Shown here in pieces: positions 5,917 to 13,440 of a stretch of DNA of 18,538 nt. Location: assembly GCA_003219345.1 (NCBI GenBank), contig QHOP01000366.1:1-18538 (forward strand), read 5' to 3'. The position numbers and the translations under genes were made by a program. This stretch comes from Verrucomicrobiota bacterium (GTDB lineage: Bacteria > Verrucomicrobiota > Verrucomicrobiia > Limisphaerales > AV2). Under the pieces are notes generated by a model. The model was not told the origin of the DNA, ran no database searches, and saw only the letters and a list, made by a program, of their open reading frames with translations. Position 1 is the stretch's first letter, and each line of letters starts with the position of its first letter.

Positions 5917-8900
5917 ATGCAAAATCCGGTTTGGCAAAACGCAATCCGCTCAAGCGCCGACCCGCGCCGCGCCAAACACGTCTTCGAGCAGCTTAAAACC
6001 ACCGAGACCGCGTCCGCTTTAGGAAAAGCTTCTCCGGAACAGGCGCGGATTCTCGCCGCGCTGTTTAGCGGTTCGCAGGCGCTCAACGAACTGCTGCTCA
6101 AACATCCGGCCTGGCTCACTCAGGCACTGGACGCCGAACTGCTCCGGCACCCCCGGCAGGAACAGGGTTTGCGTCGCGAAGTGAACGCGTGGCTGAAGCC
6201 GTTGATCGAAGCGCGCGATTTCACCACCGCCTTCGTGCAACTGCGCCTCTTTAAGCAGCGTGAAATGCTCCGCATCGCCGCGCGCGACCTCGCCCGTCTT
6301 GGCAACGTCACAGAAATCACGCGCGAAATCTCCAGCGTAGCCGACGTCTGCCTGGACGCGATGTATCGAATCTGCCGGAAACAGTTCACCGAGCGTTTCG
6401 GCCAGCCGTATCACCTCGACGCCAGCGAACGCTGGCAGCGGACGGAGTTTTGCATCTTCGGGATGGGCAAACTCGGCGGACAGGAACTCAATTACAGTTC
6501 CGATGTCGATTTGATTTTCGTTTACTCGGACGAAGGCCACGTTTTCAAGGAGCCGCCCGCAAAGACGGCACAGAGCGGCAAAGGACTGACGAACCACCAG
6601 TTTTTCAAGCGGCTCATCGAGGCGTTCGTCGCTGAAGTCACGCGCCTGACGCCGGAGGGAACACTTTACCGGATCGACTTGCGCTTACGGCCTGAAGGGG
6701 ACGCCGGCCCGCTGGCGCGTTCGCTCGGCAGTTACGAGAATTATTACGCGCAATGGGGCCAGACCTGGGAGCGGATGATGCTCATCAAAGCCAGGCGTGT
6801 CGCCGGCGACGAGTCGCTGGCCTCTGAATTCTTCGAGGTGCTCCAGCCGTTCCGCTATCCGCGGTCGATTGGCGAATGGATTTTGCGCGAAGTCGCCGAG
6901 ACGAAGCAGCGCATTGAAAACGAAGTGGTGAAAGCGGGCGAAATCGATCGCAACGTCAAGCTGGGACGCGGCGGAATTCGCGAAATCGAATTCATCGTCC
7001 AGGCGCTGCAACTGCTGAAGGCGGGGCGGATTCCCTTTCTGCAAAATGCCCAGACGTTGCCGGCGCTGGAAAAAATGGTGCAGTACCATTTGCTGCCGGA
7101 GGCCGACGCCAGGAAACTCGCGGATGCCTATTGCTTCCTGCGGGACGTGGAGCATCGGTTGCAAATGGAAAACAATTTGCAGACCCACACAATTCCGGCC
7201 GAACGCGAGGCGCGCGAACGGCTCGCCGCGCTGATGTGCTTTGATTCACTGCGCGCGTTTGAGCGCGCGTTGCGAGCGCACACTCAACACGTTCGCGAAA
7301 CTTTCGACGCGCTGCTCAAAATCCAACAGCCGGAGTCAACCCGCCCGCTGCCTCGCGAATTTGTCGGACGTGAAACCGAATGGAGGAGGATTCTCATGGA
7401 CCATTCGTTCCAGGACGTGGACAAGTCGCTCCGCCTGCTCGAAACGTTCGCGCTCGGTCCCGGCTACATTCACGTTTCGCCGCGCACCGTGGATTTGGCG
7501 ATGGAATTGTTGCCGAAATTTTTCGCGCTTTGTCCGAAGAAAGATTCCCGCGGCAAAATCGCGATGCCGAAGAACGCGTTGTCCGACCCTGACCGCGTCC
7601 TGATGCGTCTGGACAGTTTCGTCACTGCCTACGGCACGCGCGCGATGCTCTATGAAACGTGGACCAGCAATTCATCGCTGTTCGAATTGCTGCTGTGGCT
7701 GTTCGACCGCTCGGAGTTCCTCGCGGAAACCGCCATTCGCACGCCGGACCTGGTGGACGAACTGGAGCTGAGCGGCCGGCTGCGTCGGCGCAAAACGGCT
7801 GAACAAATTCTGCAGGATTTGCGCCACGGCCGCGACGACGAAGACCAGCGGCTCTGGCTGCGGCGTTACCACCAGGCCGAGCTGATGCGCATCGGCTTGC
7901 GCGACATTCTTGGTCTCGCCGCCTTCGAGCAGAACCTCGCTGAACTTTCCGCCCTTGCCGATGCGTGCCTGCGATACGGGCTCGAAGTCGTGCTGCGCAA
8001 AAACAAGTTCAAAACCGCGCCGTTCGTTATCCTCGGCCTCGGCAAGCTGGGCGGCGCGGAGTTGAATTACGGCTCCGACCTCGACATCATGTTCGTCGCC
8101 GGTTCCGGGACGAGGAATCTGCCGACGTTGCAGCGTCTCGCGGCGGAAGTCATGGATTTGCTGTCCCGTCCGACTGAACTTGGCGTTGCGTTCGTCACCG
8201 ACGCGCGCCTGCGTCCCAACGGCGAGAAAGGATTGCTCGTCAACACGCTTGAAGCTTGTGAAGATTACTATCGCCGCCGCGCCATGCTCTGGGAGATCCA
8301 ATCCCTCACCCGCGTCCGCGCCATCGCCGGCGACATGAAGACGGGGGAACAATTTCAACGATTGGCAGCAACTCTCGCGAATTTCACGCCGGAAAATGCT
8401 GCCGCTGGCTTCCGACTGCGCGTCACCCCGGCGACACCCGCGCCTCGCCGCGCCGGGCGCAACCTGAAGACTGCGGCTAAAGAACCAAGGGGTGGCCTGG
8501 CGTCGTATCGGCACGATTGGAAAAAGGAAATCGCCAAAATGCGCACGCGCATCGAAAAAGAACGCACGCCGCCTGGCAAAAACCACCTGGCCATCAAGAC
8601 GGGCGCGGGCGGACTGATTGAGGCGGAGTTCATCGCGCAGACGCTTTGCCTCGCGCATGGTTGGCAGGAGCCGAACACACTTCGCGCGCTGCAGCTTGCC
8701 CGCGAAAGAAATGCTTTGCCTCCGGCTGATGCCAGCTCGTTGATTGAGAACTACCGCGAGTTGCTGCGCATCGAATGCGTCCTGCGCCGCTGGAGTTTTG
8801 AAGGAGAAGCGGTATTGCCCGACGATCCGGCTCCGCTCTATCGCGTCGCCGTGCGTTGTGGTTTCGCTGACGCGGACAGTTTCATGAAAGCCGTGGGGAA

Positions 8901-8952
8901 GCAGCGAGCCGCGATTCGGAGCGTTTACAACAAGGTCATGAATGAAGCTTGA
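5917..8952 (+). CDS. glnE: Bifunctional glutamine synthetase adenylyltransferase / adenylyl-removing enzyme
   Basis: 1011 residues from ATG 5917; the frame is also open to a TTG at 5890, which would add nine residues. Neither start has a well-placed Shine-Dalgarno. GlnE adenylylates and deadenylylates a tyrosine of glutamine synthetase in response to nitrogen status. Both nucleotidyltransferase domains are present: GMGKLGGQELNY followed by SSDVDLIF near residue 181 (adenylyl-removing half) and GLGKLGGAELNYGSDLDIMF near residue 706 (adenylylating half). The acidic metal-binding residues of GSDxD type are intact in both. Length is slightly above the roughly 950 of enterobacterial GlnE, partly from a basic, Pro/Ala-rich insert near residues 833-868. 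It is monocistronic here; no glnA or glnB is adjacent. It converges on the DUF1501 gene 49 nt downstream. Confidence 0.95.
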   Translation: MQNPVWQNAIRSSADPRRAKHVFEQLKTTETASALGKASPEQARILAALFSGSQALNELLLKHPAWLTQALDAELLRHPRQEQGLRREVNAWLKPLIEARDFTTAFVQLRLFKQREMLRIAARDLARLGNVTEITREISSVADVCLDAMYRICRKQFTERFGQPYHLDASERWQRTEFCIFGMGKLGGQELNYSSDVDLIFVYSDEGHVFKEPPAKTAQSGKGLTNHQFFKRLIEAFVAEVTRLTPEGTLYRIDLRLRPEGDAGPLARSLGSYENYYAQWGQTWERMMLIKARRVAGDESLASEFFEVLQPFRYPRSIGEWILREVAETKQRIENEVVKAGEIDRNVKLGRGGIREIEFIVQALQLLKAGRIPFLQNAQTLPALEKMVQYHLLPEADARKLADAYCFLRDVEHRLQMENNLQTHTIPAEREARERLAALMCFDSLRAFERALRAHTQHVRETFDALLKIQQPESTRPLPREFVGRETEWRRILMDHSFQDVDKSLRLLETFALGPGYIHVSPRTVDLAMELLPKFFALCPKKDSRGKIAMPKNALSDPDRVLMRLDSFVTAYGTRAMLYETWTSNSSLFELLLWLFDRSEFLAETAIRTPDLVDELELSGRLRRRKTAEQILQDLRHGRDDEDQRLWLRRYHQAELMRIGLRDILGLAAFEQNLAELSALADACLRYGLEVVLRKNKFKTAPFVILGLGKLGGAELNYGSDLDIMFVAGSGTRNLPTLQRLAAEVMDLLSRPTELGVAFVTDARLRPNGEKGLLVNTLEACEDYYRRRAMLWEIQSLTRVRAIAGDMKTGEQFQRLAATLANFTPENAAAGFRLRVTPATPAPRRAGRNLKTAAKEPRGGLASYRHDWKKEIAKMRTRIEKERTPPGKNHLAIKTGAGGLIEAEFIAQTLCLAHGWQEPNTLRALQLARERNALPPADASSLIENYRELLRIECVLRRWSFEGEAVLPDDPAPLYRVAVRCGFADADSFMKAVGKQRAAIRSVYNKVMNEA

Positions 8953-9001
8953 CGGTGCGACCTGTGCCCGGCGGCGCGCGCGAGGACCGGCGACGCGTTG
9001 A

Positions 9002-10456
9002 TCAGGCGATCAATTCCCTGACCACGTGGCCGTGCACGTCCGTGAGGCGGAAATCGCGGCCGGCATGGCGAAAGGTGAGCTTCTCGTGGTCAAAACCGAG
9101 GAGTGCCAGAATGGTGGCGTGCAGGTCATGCACATGAACTTTGTTCTCGGCGGCCTGAAATCCGAATTCGTCGGTCGCGCCGTGGACGCAGCCGCCGCGC
9201 ACGCCGCCGCCCGCCAGCCACATCGTAAAACCGTAGTGGTTATGGTCGCGTCCGTTGATTTTGCCGGCGTTGGAACCGGGTGTCGGCAGCTCCACGGTCG
9301 GCGTGCGGCCAAATTCCCCGCCCCAGATGACCAGCGTTTCCTCCAACAGGCCGCGCTGTTTCAAGTCTTTCAACAACGCGGCGATGGCCTGATCGGATTC
9401 CTTCGCCAGCCGGCGATGGTTGACTTCCAGATCGTCGTGATTGTCCCAGGGTTGGCCCGCGCCATGCCACACTTGAACGAAGCGCACGCCTTTTTCAATC
9501 AAGCGCCGCGCGATGAGCAACTGCCGGGCCTGCGTCCCCTCCCCGTACAACTTGCGAATATGTTCTGGCTCGCGGCTGATGTCGAACGCGTCCGTGGCGT
9601 CCATCTGCATCCGGTAAGCCAGTTCAAACGACTGAATGCGCGCCTCGAGTTGCGCGTCCTGCTGGCGCTTCTTCAGATGCCGCTCGTTGAGTTCCTGCAG
9701 CAGACCAAGCTGTTCCCTTTGTTCCCGCAGCGACGTGCAGTTGTTTTTGATGTGCTCGATGAGCTTTTCAATCCGGGTGTGCTGCGTGTCGATGTAAGTG
9801 CCCTGAAAAATCCCCGGCAGAAAACCGGACTGCCAGTTTTGCGATTCCTGGATCGGATAGCCGCCGGGGCACATCACGATGAAGCCGGGCAGATTTTGGT
9901 TCTCCGTGCCTAAACCATAGTTGATCCACGAACCCATGCTCGGCCGGATGAGCCGCGCCTCGCCGCAATTCATCAGCAGCAGCGACGGCTCATGGTTCGG
10001 CACGTCGGCGTGCATCGAACGAATAACCGCGATGTCGTCCACGCACTCGCCGACTCGCTCGAAAATTTCGCTGACTTCGATGCCGCTCTGGCCGTATTTC
10101 CTGAATTGATAAGGCGAAGGAAATGCCGCGCCGGTTTTGCGTTCCGTCTTCAAATTTTCCATCGGCAACGGTTTACCGGCGTATTTTTTCAGGGCGGGTT
10201 TCGGATCAAAGGTGTCCACGTGCGACGGTCCGCCGTTGGCGAAGATATGGATGACGTGCCTGGCTCTGGCCGGGAACTGAGCCGGTTTGGGCATGAGCGG
10301 AGAAACAGCCTCCTCCGCCCGCGCCGAAGCGCCCAGCCCCTCGACCCCACCGAAGAAAGTCGCCAGGCTGAGGGCGCCCATGCCCATGCCGCACCGGCAA
10401 AGAAACTCGCGCCGGGTCAGAAAAGTGTCTTCGAGACGTGGCTGGTGATGTTGCAT
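9002..10456 (-). CDS. Tat-exported DUF1501 domain protein (alkaline phosphatase/sulfatase superfamily fold)
   Basis: 484 residues, typical for the family. A twin-arginine signal with LTRREFLCRCGMGMGALSL is at residues 13-31, followed by an Ala-rich cleavage region. Family landmarks are FANGGPSHVDTFDPKPAL (about 72-89), the GGEFGRTP segment, GRDHNHYGF and the C-terminal HDLHATILALLGFDHEKL. DUF1501 proteins are abundant in Planctomycetes and Verrucomicrobia and usually follow a DUF1549/DUF1553 cytochrome-like partner in the same operon. None is present here: the gene is flanked by divergent grpE and convergent glnE. The substrate is unknown; a periplasmic hydrolase on sulfated or phosphorylated compounds is a family-level guess. 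The start ATG 10456 puts the twin arginines at a normal place. Confidence 0.9.
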   Translation of the reverse strand: MQHHQPRLEDTFLTRREFLCRCGMGMGALSLATFFGGVEGLGASARAEEAVSPLMPKPAQFPARARHVIHIFANGGPSHVDTFDPKPALKKYAGKPLPMENLKTERKTGAAFPSPYQFRKYGQSGIEVSEIFERVGECVDDIAVIRSMHADVPNHEPSLLLMNCGEARLIRPSMGSWINYGLGTENQNLPGFIVMCPGGYPIQESQNWQSGFLPGIFQGTYIDTQHTRIEKLIEHIKNNCTSLREQREQLGLLQELNERHLKKRQQDAQLEARIQSFELAYRMQMDATDAFDISREPEHIRKLYGEGTQARQLLIARRLIEKGVRFVQVWHGAGQPWDNHDDLEVNHRRLAKESDQAIAALLKDLKQRGLLEETLVIWGGEFGRTPTVELPTPGSNAGKINGRDHNHYGFTMWLAGGGVRGGCVHGATDEFGFQAAENKVHVHDLHATILALLGFDHEKLTFRHAGRDFRLTDVHGHVVRELIA

Positions 10457-10534
10457 CTATTTTACGCGGGTCTGAGGTCTGCGACTGTTGTTATAGACCG
10501 CTGAATCATTCGACAAATTCAAAACATTAGTGAC

Positions 10535-10568
10535 GGTGTCGCTGGCAAACGTAGGCCAAAACGACACC
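10535..10568. other. Hairpin in the DUF1501-grpE divergent intergenic region
   Basis: GGTGTCG 10535-10541 pairs with CGACACC 10562-10568, and TGGC with GGCCA inside extends the structure. It lies in the 220-nt region between the two divergent genes. It could be an operator or leader structure, but no CIRCE element (TTAGCACTC-N9-GAGTGCTAA) is present. Confidence 0.3.
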
Positions 10569-10632
10569 CCCGGGCAAACAACAAATTCGCGGAAGTGAGT
10601 CGGTTGTTCTCCACCTGGGTTCTTTAACACAG

Positions 10633-10661
10633 TTGCCCTTGACCGGGGGTTTGTGTATTTT
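10633..10661 (+). promoter_or_regulatory. Candidate sigma-70-type promoter of grpE-dnaJ
   Basis: TTGCCC at 10633-10638 and TATTTT at 10656-10661 are 17 nt apart. A transcript from it would start only about 10 nt before ATG 10677, giving a very short leader. No heat-shock operator is recognised nearby, so regulation is not evident. Confidence 0.35.
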
Positions 10662-10676
10662 GCGGCCACTTTGAAA

Positions 10677-11315
10677 ATGATGAGTACGAAGGAAAATTTG
10701 TCGAAAGAAACCAAACGGACTGAGGCGCCGCCGCCCGGCGAAGCGGAACAGGCGGCTGAAGCAGCCTCCCCCGCGGAGAGGCCGGAAACCGAGCAGGCCA
10801 CCAAGGAGACGACCGCCCGCGCCGAAGTCCCGTTGACGCCGCAGCAAATTGAAGAATTGAAAGGCAAGGCCGCCAAAGCGGACGAACATTGGGACCGGCT
10901 GCTGCGCGCGACCGCGGATCTGGAGAACTTCAAGAAACGCGCCGCGCGCGAACGCCAGGAAGCGACCCGCTTCGCCAATGCTTCGCTGCTCGAAAAGCTG
11001 ATTCCGGCGCTGGACAATTTCGACATGGCGCTGGCGGCCGCCAGCAATACGGAAGGCAACTCTCTGGAATCACTCAAGACGGGCATCACGATGGTTTACA
11101 ACCAGCTCAAAGCGGCGCTGGCTGAAGCCGGGCTGGAGGAGATCGACGCTTCCGGCCGTCCGTTCGATCCGAATTTGCACGAAGCCGTTTCGCAACAGGA
11201 AACCGCCGATGTCCCCGAAGGCCAGGTGCTGCGACAGTTGCGCAAAGGTTACAAATTGCGCGATCGCCTGATCCGCCCGGCCAGCGTTGTCGTGGCCAAA
11301 AAACCGGCTGTCTGA
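10677..11315 (+). CDS. grpE: Nucleotide exchange factor GrpE
   Basis: 212 residues from ATG 10677 (a second ATG follows directly; the frame extends to a GTG at 10653 that would overlap the promoter-like sequence). GrpE releases ADP from DnaK in the cytoplasmic DnaK-DnaJ-GrpE cycle. The N-terminal 50 residues are charged, Glu/Ala/Pro-rich and probably disordered. A long helix (about 50-95, ending TADLENFKKRAARERQEA) precedes the conserved PALDNFDMAL and the C-terminal beta domain with DPNLHEAV and GYKLRDRLIRPASVVV. dnaJ follows 5 nt later, the common arrangement; dnaK is not in the window. Length is normal. Confidence 0.95.
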   Translation: MMSTKENLSKETKRTEAPPPGEAEQAAEAASPAERPETEQATKETTARAEVPLTPQQIEELKGKAAKADEHWDRLLRATADLENFKKRAARERQEATRFANASLLEKLIPALDNFDMALAAASNTEGNSLESLKTGITMVYNQLKAALAEAGLEEIDASGRPFDPNLHEAVSQQETADVPEGQVLRQLRKGYKLRDRLIRPASVVVAKKPAV

Positions 11316-11320
11316 CCGCC

Positions 11321-12460
11321 ATGGCCAAACGCGATTATTACGAAGTCCTCGGGGTGGACCGCAACGCCGGTGAGGAGGAAATCAAAAAGGCCTATCGCAA
11401 GCTGGCCCTCAAGTATCATCCCGACAAAAATCCCGGCGACAAAGCCGCCGAGGAAAAATTCAAGGAATTGGGCGAAGCCTACGAAGCCCTGAGCGATCCG
11501 CAGACGCGGGCTGCTTACGACCAGTACGGCCATGCTGCCTTCGATCCACGTGCGCGCGCCGGCGGAGGTTTTCGGGGCGGCGGCTTCCATGATCCGTTTG
11601 AGATTTTTCGTGAAGTGTTCGGCGCCGGCACCGGCAGCATCTTCGATGAATTGTTCGGCGGCGAACGGCAGGATCCGGCCGGCCCGAGGCGCGGCGCTGA
11701 CCTGCGTTATGATCTGGAGATTTCGTTCGAGGAAGCGGTGTTGGGCTGCGAAAAGGAAATCGCGGTCACGAAGCTCGACTTGTGCGAATCCTGCCGGGGT
11801 TCGGGCGCGGAGCCGGGCTCGACCTCGAAAACGTGTTCGACCTGCGGCGGGCGCGGGCAGGTGATCAGCTCGCGCGGGATTTTCAGCATTGCGCAGACGT
11901 GTCCGCGGTGCGAAGGCGCGGGACGAGTGGTCGAAAAACCGTGCCGCGCGTGTCACGGCGTTGGACGGCGCGAGCGCACGTCCAAAATCAAAATCAGGAT
12001 TCCGCCGGGCGTGGACACGGACGCGCGACTGCGCTCGGCGGGCAACGGCGAAGGGGGTATTCGCGGCGGGCCGTCGGGAAATCTTTACGTCGTTTTACAT
12101 GTCAAGCCGCATGAGCTTTTTCAGCGCGAGGGCGACGATTTGATTTGCGAGGTGCCGATCAGTTTCGTGCAGGCAGCGCTCGGGGCTGAAATCGAAGTCC
12201 CGACGTTGTCGAGCCAGGCGAACATCAAAATCCCGCCCGGCACTCAGACGGGAACCGTGTTCCGGCTTAAAGGCAAAGGGGTGAAAAATGTCCAGGGCTA
12301 CGGTGTCGGCGATTTGCACGTGCGCGTGCACGTGGAAGTGCCGACGCATCTGAACGCTGCTCAGCGCGCCAAGCTGGAGGAATTCGCCGAACGGTGCGAT
12401 CCGAACGTGAACCCGCAGACGAAAAGTTTCTTTGAAAAGGCGAAGGACCTGTTCCGATGA
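11321..12460 (+). CDS. dnaJ: Chaperone DnaJ (type I Hsp40)
   Basis: 379 residues, the usual length. The J domain occupies residues 1-70 with the HPD motif at 33-35, which stimulates DnaK ATPase activity. A Gly/Phe-rich linker follows at about 80-115. Four zinc-binding CxxCxGxG repeats begin at Cys155 (CESCRGSG), Cys172 (CSTCGGRG), Cys194 (CPRCEGAG) and Cys208 (CRACHGVG), with all eight cysteines intact. The C-terminal substrate-binding domains contain the conserved PPGVDTDARLRSAGNGE and the GDLHVRVHVEVPTHL segment. It is translated right after grpE with a 5-nt gap, so the two are one transcription unit. Confidence 0.97.
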   Translation: MAKRDYYEVLGVDRNAGEEEIKKAYRKLALKYHPDKNPGDKAAEEKFKELGEAYEALSDPQTRAAYDQYGHAAFDPRARAGGGFRGGGFHDPFEIFREVFGAGTGSIFDELFGGERQDPAGPRRGADLRYDLEISFEEAVLGCEKEIAVTKLDLCESCRGSGAEPGSTSKTCSTCGGRGQVISSRGIFSIAQTCPRCEGAGRVVEKPCRACHGVGRRERTSKIKIRIPPGVDTDARLRSAGNGEGGIRGGPSGNLYVVLHVKPHELFQREGDDLICEVPISFVQAALGAEIEVPTLSSQANIKIPPGTQTGTVFRLKGKGVKNVQGYGVGDLHVRVHVEVPTHLNAAQRAKLEEFAERCDPNVNPQTKSFFEKAKDLFR

Positions 12461-12470
12461 GATAACGAGT

Positions 12471-12542
12471 GGAACGAGCGAGCGTTGGGGCGAGGGGCTG
12501 TTGAATTATCGAACGCCCCCTTTCCCAACACTCCGTTGCTCC
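12471..12542. terminator. Imperfect long hairpin between dnaJ and rsmE
   Basis: The segments 12471-12498 and 12511-12542 are imperfect inverted copies of about 28-30 nt: GGAACGAGCG-AGCGTTGGGG-CGAGGGG against the reverse complement of CCCCCTTTCCCAACACTCCGTTGCTCC. The loop is AT-rich. No run of T follows, so it is either a non-canonical terminator, an mRNA-processing hairpin or a small repeat element. It fills most of the 98-nt gap. Confidence 0.45.
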
Positions 12543-12558
12543 AGTTTCCCCCTCGGCC

Positions 12559-13314
12559 ATGCACCGGTTCTACCTCCCTCCGGATGAATGTCAGAAAGAC
12601 TCGATCACATTGTCGGAGCGAGAGTCGCGTCACGCGTTGAACGTTCTGCGGATTCGGCCGCGCGACCGGGTGATCGTGCTGAACGGCGCGGGAGATGAAA
12701 TGCTTTGTGAAGTGCGGGAGGCAGATCGCCGCGCTGTCAGGCTGAAGATCGTGCGGAAAAATCCGATCCCGCCGCTGCCCTGTCGGTTGACGCTTGCGCA
12801 GGCCGTCACGCGGGGCAGAACGATGGAGTTGATCGTCCAAAAGGCCACAGAACTGGGCGCGCATCGGATCGTGCCGATTCTTTCCGAGCGGACCGTCGCG
12901 CACGTCGGAGCCGACCGCGCCGCGGCCAAAGTCGAGAAATGGGAGGCGACGACCATCGAGGCAATCAAGCAATGCGGCGCCGCCTGGCTTCCGCGCGTGG
13001 AGGCGCCGCTGACGCCGCAGGCATTTCTCTCGCGCAGCGAGCGATTTGACCTGTCGCTTATCGCTTCGTTGCAAAGCGACGCCCGGCATCCGCGCGAACA
13101 TTTCGAATCGTTCAGGGCGGAAAAGAAACGCCTGCCGCAGGCAGTCTGCGTGTGGGTAGGACCGGAAGGTGACTTCACTCCGGCTGAAATCAAGGCCGTG
13201 CGCGCTGCCGGCGGGGTGCCCATTTCGCTCGGTCAACTGGTGCTGCGCAGCGAAACGGCGGCAATCTACTGCCTGTCCGTTATCAACTACGAGCTGCAAT
13301 CGTGGCGCGGTTAA
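12559..13314 (+). CDS. rsmE: 16S rRNA (uracil-1498-N3)-methyltransferase
   Basis: 251 residues, the normal length. RsmE methylates N3 of U1498 of 16S rRNA in the 30S subunit using S-adenosylmethionine. The start MHRFYLPP and the N-terminal PUA-like domain (SRHALNVLRIRPRDRVIVLNG) are typical. The SPOUT methyltransferase part has QAVTRGRTMELIVQKATELG, the SAM-binding GPEGDF at about residue 201 (the family usually has GPEGGF or GPEGDF) and SLGQLVLRSETA that forms the trefoil knot. Placement after dnaJ is common in bacteria. ATG 12559 is the natural start. It converges on the DUF2723 gene. Confidence 0.95.
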   Translation: MHRFYLPPDECQKDSITLSERESRHALNVLRIRPRDRVIVLNGAGDEMLCEVREADRRAVRLKIVRKNPIPPLPCRLTLAQAVTRGRTMELIVQKATELGAHRIVPILSERTVAHVGADRAAAKVEKWEATTIEAIKQCGAAWLPRVEAPLTPQAFLSRSERFDLSLIASLQSDARHPREHFESFRAEKKRLPQAVCVWVGPEGDFTPAEIKAVRAAGGVPISLGQLVLRSETAAIYCLSVINYELQSWRG

Positions 13315-13388
13315 CCAATTGGCAAAAGAAATTTCCGAAATGAAACCGCTTGTCGAATGTCCAATGGCTCGCCTCACCCTATTCGAAT

Positions 13389-13416
13389 GCGGAGTGCGGA
13401 ACGCGGAACGCGGAAT
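13389..13416. repeat. 7-bp tandem repeat (GCGGAAC-type, four units)
   Basis: Four consecutive heptamers GCGGAGT, GCGGAAC, GCGGAAC and GCGGAAT. They lie in the 126-nt gap between the convergent ends of rsmE and the DUF2723 gene. Short GCGGAAC runs of this kind are common intergenic features in some verrucomicrobial genomes, by recollection. Confidence 0.7.
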
Positions 13417-13440
13417 CGAGCCAGAGCCTCACGTCGGCTG

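Noticed and set aside
5881..5917. Promoter TTCACG-N17-TAAATT just upstream of glnE
   Set aside because: Both boxes are weak matches and it would overlap the candidate starts; not enough to call.
7672..8658. 328-codon open frame on the - strand
   Set aside because: It is antisense to the well-supported C-terminal half of GlnE.
9026..9913. 295-codon open frame on the + strand
   Set aside because: It is antisense to the DUF1501 gene, which carries a signal peptide and conserved motifs.
10457..10676. CIRCE heat-shock operator ahead of grpE
   Set aside because: No TTAGCACTC/GAGTGCTAA inverted repeat was found on either strand of this gap.
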